Source: Nocardioides sp. Root122 (GTDB lineage Bacteria; Actinomycetota; Actinomycetes; Propionibacteriales; Nocardioidaceae). Taken from it: a stretch of 64,000 bases of DNA. Numbering within the stretch: position 1 is the stretch's first letter; every line of letters begins with the position of its first letter. Of this stretch, positions 34,747 through 43,383 are shown in pieces. The stretch lies in the NCBI RefSeq assembly GCF_001425025.1, contig NZ_LMDE01000001.1:230751-294750 (forward strand), given 5' to 3'. The position numbers and the translations under genes are program-made. Under the pieces are notes generated by a model that had not been told where the DNA came from, did no database searches, and worked only from the letters and a program-made list of their open reading frames with translations.

Positions 34747-35864
34747 ACACCCCACGACCTTCTTCTCCTCCGCTGTGCTCCTCCGAACAACGCCGCGGGG
34801 ACCCCGTTCCTCACGAACATCCTGCGGTCGGACCCCAGGTCGGACCCCAGCTCGACCTGGACCTGCGCACCCTCACCCGCCGGCCGCGACGCCGCCGGCG
34901 GCTGGCCCTCGGTGGTCTGGGTGTCGCGCTGGTCGCGGCGTTCGCGGTGCGCGTCCTGCTCGGCGACTACACGTTCACCGTGCCGGACTTCTTCCGGATC
35001 CTCCTCGGGGAGCAGATCCCGGTCTCGACCTTCATCCTGATGGAGTCCAAGCTCCCGCGGGCGGTGCTCGCCCTGCTGGTCGGCCTCGCCCTGGGGGCGG
35101 CCGGTTCGCTGTTCCAGCTCGTGCTGCGCAACCCGCTCGCCAGCCCCGACATCGTCGGCGTCAGCCTGGGCGCCAGCGCGGCCGGCATCTTCGCGCTGCT
35201 CACCCTCGGACTGCGCGACGGCGCGGTCTCGCTGTTCGCCGTCGTCGGGGCCGTCGCGATCGCCGCACTGGTGCGGTGGGTGGCCGGCACCACGGGCGGC
35301 TACCGCCTCGTGCTCGTCGGCGTCGGCGTGGCCGCCGCGATGGGGTCGGTCGTCCAGTACCTCCTCGCCCGCTCCAGCACCTGGGACGTGCAGCTCGCGC
35401 TGCGCTGGCTCGTGGGCAGCGTCAACAACGTCCCGTGGTCGACGATCGGCGTGCTCGCGGCCGCTCTTGCGGTGCTGCTGCCCACCCTGGCCGTGCTGGC
35501 CAGGTCGCTGCCCGCGCTCGAGCTCGGCGAGGACGCCGCCGCCGGGCTGGGCGTCGGGCGCCACCGTACCGACGCGCTGCTGCTGGTCGGGGTGCTGCTC
35601 ACCGCCGTCGCGGTCGCGGCCGCAGGTCCGGTCGCGTTCGTGGCGTTCATGTCCGGCCCGATCGCCCGGGCGCTGCTGGGCGGGCGGCACAGCCTCCTGG
35701 GCGGAGCCCTGGTCGGCGCGACCCTCATGCTGCTCGCCGACCACGTGGCGGCGTACCTCATCCCCGACGTGGTGCTGCCCGTCGGGATCGTGACGGGAGC
35801 GGTCGGAGGGCCGTTCCTGCTCTGGCTGCTGGCGCGCGGCGCCGCGACGGGAAGGACCGGATGA
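34743..35864 (+). CDS. Iron-siderophore ABC permease (FecCD family), subunit 2
   Basis: 373 residues. An N-terminal extension of about 50 residues (proline-rich, then RRPRRRRRL) precedes the membrane part. Signatures: LPRAVLALLVGLALGAAGS, FQLVLRNPLASPDIVGVSLG and GPVAFVAFMSGPIAR. It forms the heterodimeric channel with the upstream permease. Alternative internal starts nearer the arginine cluster cannot be excluded; GTG 34743 is chosen for the overlap. Confidence 0.93.
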   Translation: MNTPRPSSPPLCSSEQRRGDPVPHEHPAVGPQVGPQLDLDLRTLTRRPRRRRRLALGGLGVALVAAFAVRVLLGDYTFTVPDFFRILLGEQIPVSTFILMESKLPRAVLALLVGLALGAAGSLFQLVLRNPLASPDIVGVSLGASAAGIFALLTLGLRDGAVSLFAVVGAVAIAALVRWVAGTTGGYRLVLVGVGVAAAMGSVVQYLLARSSTWDVQLALRWLVGSVNNVPWSTIGVLAAALAVLLPTLAVLARSLPALELGEDAAAGLGVGRHRTDALLLVGVLLTAVAVAAAGPVAFVAFMSGPIARALLGGRHSLLGGALVGATLMLLADHVAAYLIPDVVLPVGIVTGAVGGPFLLWLLARGAATGRTG

Positions 35865-36703
35865 CCACCACGTCCACGACCAGGCTGCTCACGGACCGCG
35901 TGAGCCTCGGCTACGGCGACCGCACGGTCGTCCGCGAGGTCAGTGTCGCGATCCCCGACGGCAAGGTGACCGTCGTCGTCGGCCCCAACGCGTGCGGCAA
36001 GTCGACGCTGCTCAAGGGACTCGCTCGGCTCGTGAGACCGCACGGCGGCTCGGTGCTGCTCGACGGCGAGGAGATCCACCGCCGCCCGACCAAGGAGGTC
36101 GCGCAGGTGCTGGGACTGCTGCCGCAGAACCCGATCGCACCCGACGGCGTCGCGGTCGCGGACCTCGTCGGCCGCGGCCGGCACCCGCACCAGGGCGTCT
36201 TCACCCGCTGGTCCCCCGAGGACCGGGCCGCGGTGCAGGAGGCGATGGTCCTCACCGACACCTACGCCCTCGCCGACCGGGCCGTCGACGAGCTGTCGGG
36301 CGGTCAGCGTCAGCGCGTGTGGATCGCGATGGCCCTCGCCCAGGGGACCGACCTGCTGCTGCTCGACGAGCCGACGACGTACCTCGACGTGGCCCACCAG
36401 GTCGAGATGCTCGACCTGCTCGCCGAGCTCAACGCGCGGCGTGGCACCACGATCGTGATGGTGCTGCACGACCTCAACCTGTCCGCGCGGTACGCCGACC
36501 ACCTCGTGGCGCTGCACGAGGGCACGGTCGCGGCCGAGGGCACGCCGCGCGAGGTCGTCACCGAGGAGGTCGTCCGGACCGTCTTCGGCCTCGACAACCG
36601 GGTCATCGAGGACCCGGTGTCGCACACGCCCCTGGTGGTCCCCGTGGGCCGCCACCGCCCCCACCGCGCCCCCACGCCCCAGCCGCACCAGGAGAACCGA
36701 TGA
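35861..36703 (+). CDS. Iron-siderophore ABC ATP-binding protein (FecE/FepC type)
   Basis: 280 residues: Walker A GPNACGKST, Q-loop LLPQNP, signature LSGGQRQRVWIAMALAQ, Walker B LLLLDEPTTYLD, H-loop VLHDLN. It powers the FecCD permeases. ATGA overlaps at both ends place it in the middle of the operon. Confidence 0.95.
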   Translation: MTTTSTTRLLTDRVSLGYGDRTVVREVSVAIPDGKVTVVVGPNACGKSTLLKGLARLVRPHGGSVLLDGEEIHRRPTKEVAQVLGLLPQNPIAPDGVAVADLVGRGRHPHQGVFTRWSPEDRAAVQEAMVLTDTYALADRAVDELSGGQRQRVWIAMALAQGTDLLLLDEPTTYLDVAHQVEMLDLLAELNARRGTTIVMVLHDLNLSARYADHLVALHEGTVAAEGTPREVVTEEVVRTVFGLDNRVIEDPVSHTPLVVPVGRHRPHRAPTPQPHQENR

Positions 36704-37638
36704 CCGTGACGTCCGCGACCCTGCCCATGCTGTTCGCCGACCTGGAGGTCGTCTCGGTCGAGCGGATCAGCCCGACCTTCGTGCGCGTCGAGCTCGGTGG
36801 CCCCGAGCTGGCCGACTTCGGCGTCGATGGCCCGCGCTACGACCAGCGCATCAAGCTGGTCTTCCCCGACCCGGTCACGGGCCGGCGGACCTCCACCCAG
36901 GGGGCCGACGAGTCGTGGTTCGCGACCTGGCTCGAGCAGCCGGCCGGCGAGCGCGGCCACATGCGGACCTACACCATCCGCGACGTGCGCGGCTCCGGCG
37001 AGCAGACGACCTTCGTCGTCGACATGGTGCTGCACCTCGAGGGGGACCTCGTGGGCCCGGGCTCGACGTGGGCCTCGGCCGCGACCCCGGGTGACCGGCT
37101 CGTGGTGCTCGCGCCGCGTCGCGGCTACCCCTACGGCGGCATCGAGTTCACCCCGCCGCCGGCGGCCGACCTGCTGCTCGTCGGCGACGAGACCGCCGTC
37201 CCGGCGATCTGCTCGGTCCTCGAGCAGCTGCCCGACGACGCGCGGGGGATCGCCTTCCTCGAGGTGCCCCTGGCTGCCGACGTCCAGCGCGTACGGCGCC
37301 CCGCGGGCGTCGAGGTCGTGTGGCTGGCCCGCGAGGGCGAGGAGCTCGGCGCCGGGCTGCACGACGCCGTCGTGGCCCACCTCGGGATCCCGGGGGCGAC
37401 CGTCGAGGTCGACGCCGAGGAGGTGGACCCCGACCTGTGGGAGACGCCGTTCTACTCCTCGTCCGGTGAGCAGTTGCCCGGCGACCTCGACGGGATCGGT
37501 GGCACCTACGCGTGGATCGCCGGGGAGTCGAAGGTCGTCACCGGCCTGCGCCGGCACCTGGTCAACGAGCTCGGCTTCGACCGCAGTCGGGTGGCCTTCA
37601 TGGGCTACTGGCGCCGCGGCGTGGCGATGAGGTCCTGA
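36700..37638 (+). CDS. Siderophore-interacting protein (ferric-siderophore reductase, ViuB/SIP type)
   Basis: 312 residues, cytoplasmic. FAD-binding motif RTYTIRD (89-95), then VDMVLHLEGD..GPGSTWA and the NAD(P)-binding GDETAVPAICSVLEQLP; C-terminal WIAGESKVVTGLRRHL and GYWRRG. It releases iron by reducing the imported ferric siderophore. Last gene of the iron operon (start overlaps the ATPase stop). Confidence 0.95.
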   Translation: MTVTSATLPMLFADLEVVSVERISPTFVRVELGGPELADFGVDGPRYDQRIKLVFPDPVTGRRTSTQGADESWFATWLEQPAGERGHMRTYTIRDVRGSGEQTTFVVDMVLHLEGDLVGPGSTWASAATPGDRLVVLAPRRGYPYGGIEFTPPPAADLLLVGDETAVPAICSVLEQLPDDARGIAFLEVPLAADVQRVRRPAGVEVVWLAREGEELGAGLHDAVVAHLGIPGATVEVDAEEVDPDLWETPFYSSSGEQLPGDLDGIGGTYAWIAGESKVVTGLRRHLVNELGFDRSRVAFMGYWRRGVAMRS

Positions 37639-37692
37639 CCGGGGTCCGGCCCGTCCTCCCGCCTCGGCGCGACGCCGCAGCGTGGTGGTGCG

Positions 37693-37785
37693 TCAGCCGC
37701 GCTTGGGTGCGCGGGGGGAGTAGCGCACGCGCTCGGCGATGCGGTGCCGGGCGACGAGCTCGATGTCGGTGAGTGAGTTGAACAT
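37693..37785 (-). CDS. 30-residue basic peptide
   Basis: MFNSLTDIELVARHRI, then AERVRYSPRAPKRG. ATG 37785 has a near-perfect ribosome-binding site (AAAGGAG, 7-nt spacing), which strongly suggests it is translated. It follows the DUF4097 gene by 56 nt on the same strand and is probably in its operon. One amphipathic helix, then a basic tail. Function unknown. Confidence 0.6.
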   Translation of the reverse strand: MFNSLTDIELVARHRIAERVRYSPRAPKRG

Positions 37786-37841
37786 GGCCCTGCTCCTTTC
37801 GGTGGTCTCGGTGGGTGGAGGGTGTGGGCGGCGTCGTCCGG

Positions 37842-38672
37842 TCAGGCCTGGTGGAGGGTGACGTCGCCCGAGGCAGTGGTGGCGCGCACCTCGAGGTAGG
37901 GCTGGTCGGGGCCGGGCTGACCGGTGCTCGGCAGGTCCGAGGCGAGGCGGCCGCTCGCGGTGCGGATGTCGGTCCACACCGGCGTCCCCGCGGCGACGCC
38001 GATGCGGACGTCGCCGCTCCCGGTCCTGGCGGTCACTCGGCCGGACGCTGCCCGGTGGACGACCAGGTCGCCCGAGCCGGTCGTGAAGATCGCCTCGCCC
38101 GCCAGGCTGCCGACCAGGGCGTCGCCCGAGCCGGTCTTGACGGCGAGCTCGTCGCCGGCGGCCTCGACGCGCACGTCGCCACTGCCGGTGGTCACCAGCA
38201 GGTGCGAGTCCGCACGGCGGACGACGATGTCGCCCGAGCCGGACTTGATCCGCGCGTTGCCGGCCAGGTGCTCGGCGACGAGGTCCCCGGAGCCGCACTG
38301 GACGACGGTGTCGCCGTCGACGACGTCGAGCGAGACGTCGCCCGAACCGCTGTCGACGCGGGTGTCGTCGAACCGGCCGTGCGCGGCGAGGTCGCTGCTG
38401 CCGACCTTGGCGTTGAGGCCGCTCGCGACGGGCACCTCGACGACGATCTCGGCGCGGGCGTCCCGGGCGAAGATGCCGTTGCGCGGCGGGGCGATGATCG
38501 CGATCCGGTCGCCGAGGTCTCTGACGTCGTACTCCTCGGCGCGCTCGCCGGTGATGCGCACGGTCGTCTCGGTGGTGCTCGTGGCCGTGACGTCGACAGT
38601 GCCGCGCCCGTTCTCGACGTAGAGGTCGATCGGCTCGGGGGTGTCGAAGGTGAGGTCCAGCTGGTTGCTCAT
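37842..38672 (-). CDS. DUF4097-family beta-helix-like protein
   Basis: 276 residues built of at least six repeats of GSGDVxV type (VDSGSGDVSLDV, VQCGSGDLVAEH, IKSGSGDIVVRR, VTTGSGDVRVEA, VKTGSGDALVGS, FTTGSGDLVVHR, ARTGSGDVRIGV), the DUF4097 beta-strand repeat. No signal peptide or membrane helix, so cytoplasmic. Such proteins often accompany small regulators and are thought to scaffold or shield; the role is not established. Gene order: ribbon-helix-helix regulator, this gene, 30-residue peptide. Confidence 0.88.
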   Translation of the reverse strand: MSNQLDLTFDTPEPIDLYVENGRGTVDVTATSTTETTVRITGERAEEYDVRDLGDRIAIIAPPRNGIFARDARAEIVVEVPVASGLNAKVGSSDLAAHGRFDDTRVDSGSGDVSLDVVDGDTVVQCGSGDLVAEHLAGNARIKSGSGDIVVRRADSHLLVTTGSGDVRVEAAGDELAVKTGSGDALVGSLAGEAIFTTGSGDLVVHRAASGRVTARTGSGDVRIGVAAGTPVWTDIRTASGRLASDLPSTGQPGPDQPYLEVRATTASGDVTLHQA

Positions 38673-38785
38673 CGGTGGCTCCGTCGGTCGGGTCGGACTG
38701 GTCGTCGGGTGTGCTCGTCCCACGGGCCGGCCAGGTGCCGGTCCGTTCGGGCGGGGATCTCGGGGCCCGGGTCAGGGCCCGGGCG

Positions 38786-39328
38786 TCAGAGCCAGCCGCT
38801 CATCCGGCGGTTGCCCTGCTTGCGGTTGGCGGCGAACGGGTCGTAGCCCACGAAAGGCACGCTGCTCAGGTCGATGTCGACGTTGATCGAGTGCTCGTTG
38901 GTGGCGCTGCGGACCACGCCGACCATCCAGGTGTTCAGGCTCTGGCCGGCCGCGGCCGCCTTCTCCTCGGCGCGGGCCTTGACCGCCTCCGGGATCCGGA
39001 GGGTGATCCGGGCGAGGTCGCCGTCGTCCTCCTCGGGCGCGGACGGCGCTGCGGGCGGCGGGGGCGGGGCGGGGATCGCGCTCGGGGGCGCCACCTCGAC
39101 CACGAAGTCGAGCTCGCGGCCGACGAGCCGCACGTCGACGCTGCCCTCGGGCAGCTCCGCGGTGATCTCGGCGGCGGCGTGGGAGATGGCCTCCATCAAC
39201 GCCAGGCGGGCGCTCGGGTCGAGGGCGTACGCCAGCCGCTCGGCCGCCTGCTTGAGCTCGTCGCTCCCGGCCTCGGCCGCTGCCACGAGGTCGCGGCGGA
39301 GGGTGTCGACGTAGGGGGTGATGTCCAT
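38786..39328 (-). CDS. Ribbon-helix-helix (HicB/CopG-like) regulator
   Basis: 180 residues. An N-terminal helical domain of about 80 residues, a proline-rich linker, then a ribbon-helix-helix motif ARITLRIPEAVKARAEEKAA with the second helix SLNTWMVGVVRSA (about 105-142), and a C-terminal tail that ends RRMSGWL. It should bind DNA as a dimer; the phased TGACATCA boxes just upstream are its likely operator. ATG 39328 is preferred over GTG 39334 since the promoter at 39336-39364 leaves almost no leader. A 113-nt gap separates it from the DUF4097 gene it probably controls. Confidence 0.85.
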   Translation of the reverse strand: MDITPYVDTLRRDLVAAAEAGSDELKQAAERLAYALDPSARLALMEAISHAAAEITAELPEGSVDVRLVGRELDFVVEVAPPSAIPAPPPPPAAPSAPEEDDGDLARITLRIPEAVKARAEEKAAAAGQSLNTWMVGVVRSATNEHSINVDIDLSSVPFVGYDPFAANRKQGNRRMSGWL

Positions 39329-39339
39329 GTGCACCAGAG

Positions 39340-39402
39340 TGACATCACTCTGACGTCATGTCAACACCTTTATGACATCACGCCACGGTCAGGGTGATGT
39401 CA
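39340..39402. promoter_or_regulatory. Phased operator array over a promoter
   Basis: Four TGACATCA-type boxes: 39340-39347 (exact), 39351-39358 (TGACGTCA), 39373-39380 (exact) and 39395-39402 (TGATGTCA, complement). Start-to-start spacings are 11, 22 and 22 bp, multiples of 11, so all lie on one face of the helix. On the minus strand TTGACA (39364-39359) and CACTCT (17-bp spacer) form the promoter of the regulator gene. Confidence 0.75.
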
Positions 39403-39503
39403 CGGTGACGCGGGCCCGAACGGCACCGAGCCGGCGCGTCTGCAACGTGGGGTGAGCAGATGCGCCGGCTCGGTGGTCCTGGGTCGGCAGGGAGGCCGAC
39501 TGG

Positions 39504-42500
39504 TCAGAGGTCGAACAGCGATCCCGACCCGCTGATGTCGACGTCCGTGCGCGGGGTGTGCGCCGGGCCGTCGGGGGCGCCCGGCTTCGCGGCCGGCTGC
39601 TCCTCTGCGGGCACGTCGTCCTCGTCCTCGTCCGCGGCGGGCTCCGGCTCCTCGGCAGCGGCAGGGACCGGGCCCTCAGCCGGGATCTCAGCCGGGGCCT
39701 CGACCTCGTCCTGGGCCGGCACGTCCTCGGGGTCGCGGAAGGTGGCGGCCTGGCTGAGGTCGGCACCGCTCGGCGGCGCACTCGGCGCCTGCGCCGGCTC
39801 GGTCGCTGCGTCCGGGGCGGCGTCGGGCTCCGGGGCGTCGGGCTCGGCCGCCGCCCCGGGCTCCGCGGTGCCCTCGGGTGCCGCATCCGGCGCCGGCTCG
39901 GCTGCCTGGGGTGCGGCAGCGGGTGCCGCGGCAGCTGCCGGAGCGGCGACCGTGGCCGGTGCCTCGATGTCGAAGAGCGATCCGACGCTGCTGAGGTCCA
40001 CGTCGGTGCTCGGCGTCGAGGTCGTCCCACTGGCCGGTGCCGGTGCGGCCTCGGTCGCGACCTCCGCGACCGTCTCGGGCTGGCCATCCGGCTCGGGCTC
40101 GGGCGCGTCCTCGGAGTCGAGGATCGTCTCCGGGTCGTCGTCGGTGGCGACCGACGCCGTCTCGGTGACCGTCTCCGTCCCGGCCGCAGCCTCGGGCTCC
40201 CCGGCGTCCGCTGCTGCCGGCGCCGCAGGGGCGGGCTGGGCCGCGGGAGCCTCGAGGTCGAACAACGACCCGAGGCTGGACAGGTCGGCGTCGGTGGTCG
40301 GCGTGGACGTCGTGCCGCTGGCGGCCGGAGTCGCGGCCGGCGTCGCGGCCGGCGTCGCGGCGGGTGCCTCCGACTGCGCGGCCGGGGTCTCCGTAGCCGC
40401 CTGCGCCTGCTCCGTCTCCGGCTCGCTGACCGTCTCCGGCTCGGCCGCAGATGGCGCCGAGGGCTCGGGCTGGGCGGCAGCCGCAGGAGCAGCGTCCGGC
40501 TCGGGTGCGGCGATGTCGAAGAGCGAGCCGCCGCCACCCAGGTCGGCGGCCGGCGCTGCGGCCGGCGCTGCGGCCGGCTCCGCCTCCTTGGCAGGTGCTG
40601 CGGCAGGCGCTGCGGCCTCGGCCGGTGCAGCAGGAGCGGCCTCGGGCTCCGCCGGCGTACCGAGGTCGAAGAGCGATCCGCCGGTGCCCAGGTCGGCCGC
40701 GGGCTTCTCGGCAGGCTTCGGCGCGGCAGCCTCGGTCTCGGCAGGCTTCGCCTCCGCGGCGGCGGGCTCCGGTGCCGGGGTGTCGAACAGCGATCCGCCG
40801 GACTCCGCCGGCGTCGCCTTCGCGTTCGGCGCCGGGGTGTCGAACAGCGAGCCGCCCGCCCCGCCGGTCGAGCCCGTGGAGCCGGCCGAGTCGGCCGGGG
40901 TGTCGAAGAGCGAGGAGCCCCCCGACGCCTTGGCGGCCGGCCCGGCGTCCGCGGTCTCGGTGACCGTGTCCTCGGTGATGGTGACGTCGCCGGTCTCGGG
41001 CTCGTCCTTGGTGGCCACGTCAGTGCTAGCAGGGGCGGTCGCGGCGGAGGCTGCGGCCGGAGCGGCAGCGGGGGAGGAGCCGGGGGCGGCCTTGGTCGCC
41101 TGCTCGCCCTTCACGGAGGCGAGCAGCATCTGCGCGACGTCGAGGACCTCGACCTCCTCGCGGGCCTCGCCCTTGGCCTGCTGGGCGGTGAGGCCGTCGG
41201 AGAGCATCACGCGGCAGAACGGGCAGCCGACCGCGATCTGGTCGGCGCCGGTGCCGACGGCCTCCTTGGTGCGGTTGACGTTGATCCGCTCGCCGAGGTT
41301 CTCCTCCATCCACATGCGCGCGCCGCCGGCGCCGCAGCAGAAGGAGCGCTCGGAGTTGCGCTCCATCTCCACGACCTCGGCGCCGGGCAGCACCTGGAGC
41401 AGCTCGCGCGGCGGCGAGTAGACCTCGTTGTGGCGCCCGAGGTAGCAGGGGTCGTGGTAGGTGATCGAACGCTTCGCTGCGCCTGCGCCGTCCTTGACCG
41501 GCGTCAGCCTGCCGTCGCGGACGAGGCGGTTGAGCAGCTGGGTGTGGTGGACGACCTCGAGCTCGATGCCGAAGTCCTTGTACTCGTTCTTGAGCGTGTT
41601 GAAGCAGTGGGCGCAGGTCGAGACGACGTTCTTGACCTTGTACTCCTTGAAGGTCTCCACGTTCTGCTGGGCCAGGCCCTGGAAGACGAACTCGTTGCCG
41701 GCGCGGCGGGCCGGGTCGCCGGTGCAGGTCTCGCCGTTGCCCAGGACGCCGAAGGAGATCCCGGCGATGTTCAGCAGCTCGGCGACCGCGCGGGTGGTCT
41801 TCTTGGCGCGGTCCTCGTAGGCGCCGGCGCAGCCGACCCAGAACAGCCAGTCGACCGACTCGAGGGACTCGAGGTCGTCACCGACGACCGGGACGTCGAA
41901 CTCGAGGCCCTTGGCCCAGTCCAGGCGGCCCGAGGGCGACATGTTCCACGGGTTGCCCTTGTTCTCGAGGCCCTTGAACAGCTGGTTGAGCTCGGCGGGG
42001 AAGTTCGACTCCACCAGCAGCTGGTAGCGCCGCATGTCCATGATGTGGTCGACGTGCTCGATGTCGACGGGGCACTGCTGGACGCACGCGCCGCAGGAGG
42101 TGCAGCTCCAGAGCACGTCCTCGTCGATGACGAAGTCGCCGTCGGAGGGGTTGTAGAAGTAGTCGAGCACGTCGGTGCCCGAGCCGGCGGACTCGCCCTT
42201 CGAGCCCACGCCCACCAGCGCGCGATCGGCGTGCCCCTCGACGCCGTCGTGCTTGGCGTACGCGTGGTCGCGGAGGCTGGTGATGAGGAGCTTGGGCGAC
42301 AGGGGCTTCTCGGTGTTCCAGGCGGGGCACTGCGACTGGCAGCGGCCGCACTCGGTGCAGGTGGTGAAGTCGAGGATGCCCTTCCAGGAGAAGTCCTCGA
42401 CCTTGCCGGCGCCGAGGACCGAGTCCTCGTCGAGGTCGTCGATGTCGTCGAGCGTGACGGCCTTGCCGTCGGAGGTGAGCGGCTTCATCGCGCCGAGCGC

Positions 42501-43256
42501 CGTGCTGCCGTCGGACTCACGCTTGAAGAAGATGTTGAACCAGGCGGTGAAGCGGTGCCACGCCACGCCCATGGTCAGGTTGGACGCGATGACGATCAGC
42601 CAGATCATCGCGGAGGTGATCTTCACCATCGCCACGAAGAACACGATGTTCTTCAGTGCCTGCTCGGAGTCGGGGTAGAACCAGTCGCCGACGAGGTGGC
42701 TCAGCGGGAAGTGCAGCTTGGTGCCGTCGTGGAGCTTGTACTCCGCGCCGCGGATGAACAGGATCGCGGCGCTCTCGAGGAGCACCATGGCCTCGACGAA
42801 GTAGGCCTGCCAGAAGTTGGAGCCGAAGAAGCGGCTGCGGCGCCCGAGCGAGCGCGGGTGCTTGACCTGGCGGTAGATCGCCAGCGCGATGATGCCGAGG
42901 GTGCCGAGCAGGCCGAGGACCTCGGCGGCCCAGCCGTAGATGTACCACTTGCCGACGACCGGGATCTCGAACATCGGGTCGAACAGCTGGACGTAGCCCG
43001 CCATCACCGCCGAGGACAGGAAGATGAAGGCGGCGTAGACGAACCAGTGCAGGATGCCGATCCAGTGCCACTGGAGCATCCGCGTGTGGAGCACCGACTC
43101 CTTCAGCATGTGGAGCAGGCGCGCTGCCGGGTCGTTGCTGCGCGACACCGGCTGGCCGCTGCGGATCACGCCGACCATGTGGCGTACGGCGCGCGTGGTG
43201 AGGACCACGGCGACGGCCGTGGCGGCCAGCGAGACGACGATCGCGAACATCTGCAT
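39504..43256 (-). CDS. etfD: EtfD-type membrane (Fe-S) reductase with long disordered tail
   Basis: 1250 residues. Residues 1 to about 720 match the Rv0338c/EtfD family: membrane helices of a NarI-like cytochrome-type domain (N-terminal FAIVVSLAATAVAVVLTT and about four more up to 240), two [4Fe-4S] motifs (CTECGRCQSQCP and CTSCGACVQQCP) and two CCG domains (WVGCAGAYED, STCAHCFNTL, DPCYLGRHNEVYSPPRE, FCCGAGGARMWMEE, GCPFCRVML). EtfD passes electrons from ETF to menaquinone, which beta-oxidation dehydrogenases such as FadE5 need. The remaining 500 residues are Ala/Pro/Glu-rich and hold eight SLFD motifs; the last ends the protein (GSLFDL). GGAG precedes ATG 43256. Confidence 0.9.
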   Translation of the reverse strand: MQMFAIVVSLAATAVAVVLTTRAVRHMVGVIRSGQPVSRSNDPAARLLHMLKESVLHTRMLQWHWIGILHWFVYAAFIFLSSAVMAGYVQLFDPMFEIPVVGKWYIYGWAAEVLGLLGTLGIIALAIYRQVKHPRSLGRRSRFFGSNFWQAYFVEAMVLLESAAILFIRGAEYKLHDGTKLHFPLSHLVGDWFYPDSEQALKNIVFFVAMVKITSAMIWLIVIASNLTMGVAWHRFTAWFNIFFKRESDGSTALGAMKPLTSDGKAVTLDDIDDLDEDSVLGAGKVEDFSWKGILDFTTCTECGRCQSQCPAWNTEKPLSPKLLITSLRDHAYAKHDGVEGHADRALVGVGSKGESAGSGTDVLDYFYNPSDGDFVIDEDVLWSCTSCGACVQQCPVDIEHVDHIMDMRRYQLLVESNFPAELNQLFKGLENKGNPWNMSPSGRLDWAKGLEFDVPVVGDDLESLESVDWLFWVGCAGAYEDRAKKTTRAVAELLNIAGISFGVLGNGETCTGDPARRAGNEFVFQGLAQQNVETFKEYKVKNVVSTCAHCFNTLKNEYKDFGIELEVVHHTQLLNRLVRDGRLTPVKDGAGAAKRSITYHDPCYLGRHNEVYSPPRELLQVLPGAEVVEMERNSERSFCCGAGGARMWMEENLGERINVNRTKEAVGTGADQIAVGCPFCRVMLSDGLTAQQAKGEAREEVEVLDVAQMLLASVKGEQATKAAPGSSPAAAPAAASAATAPASTDVATKDEPETGDVTITEDTVTETADAGPAAKASGGSSLFDTPADSAGSTGSTGGAGGSLFDTPAPNAKATPAESGGSLFDTPAPEPAAAEAKPAETEAAAPKPAEKPAADLGTGGSLFDLGTPAEPEAAPAAPAEAAAPAAAPAKEAEPAAAPAAAPAADLGGGGSLFDIAAPEPDAAPAAAAQPEPSAPSAAEPETVSEPETEQAQAATETPAAQSEAPAATPAATPAATPAASGTTSTPTTDADLSSLGSLFDLEAPAAQPAPAAPAAADAGEPEAAAGTETVTETASVATDDDPETILDSEDAPEPEPDGQPETVAEVATEAAPAPASGTTSTPSTDVDLSSVGSLFDIEAPATVAAPAAAAAPAAAPQAAEPAPDAAPEGTAEPGAAAEPDAPEPDAAPDAATEPAQAPSAPPSGADLSQAATFRDPEDVPAQDEVEAPAEIPAEGPVPAAAEEPEPAADEDEDDVPAEEQPAAKPGAPDGPAHTPRTDVDISGSGSLFDL

Positions 43257-43345
43257 GAAGGACTGCTCCTCGGTCGGGGCGTACGAGCCGGAGCATATGG
43301 CGGTCCACGGTGCCGACGGCAGGGCGCGTACGAGTGAGAAGAATC

Positions 43346-43360
43346 CTACCCGCAGGTAAC
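43346..43360. promoter_or_regulatory. Near-palindrome shared with the FadE5-like gene
   Basis: CTACCCGCAGGTAAC, 90 nt upstream of etfD; see 23914-23928. Shared by two genes of one electron-transfer route, it is a good candidate operator of a fatty-acid regulon. Confidence 0.6.
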
Positions 43361-43383
43361 TTCATTCACGGACGCGCGGCGGG

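Noticed and set aside
32613..35744. Long minus-strand frame across the siderophore genes
   Set aside because: Low-complexity shadow of the binding-protein and permease genes, whose families are certain.
39558..43337. Very long open frame antisense to etfD
   Set aside because: Arg/Gly/Val-rich composition typical of the shadow of a GC-rich gene; etfD itself has clear Fe-S and CCG motifs.
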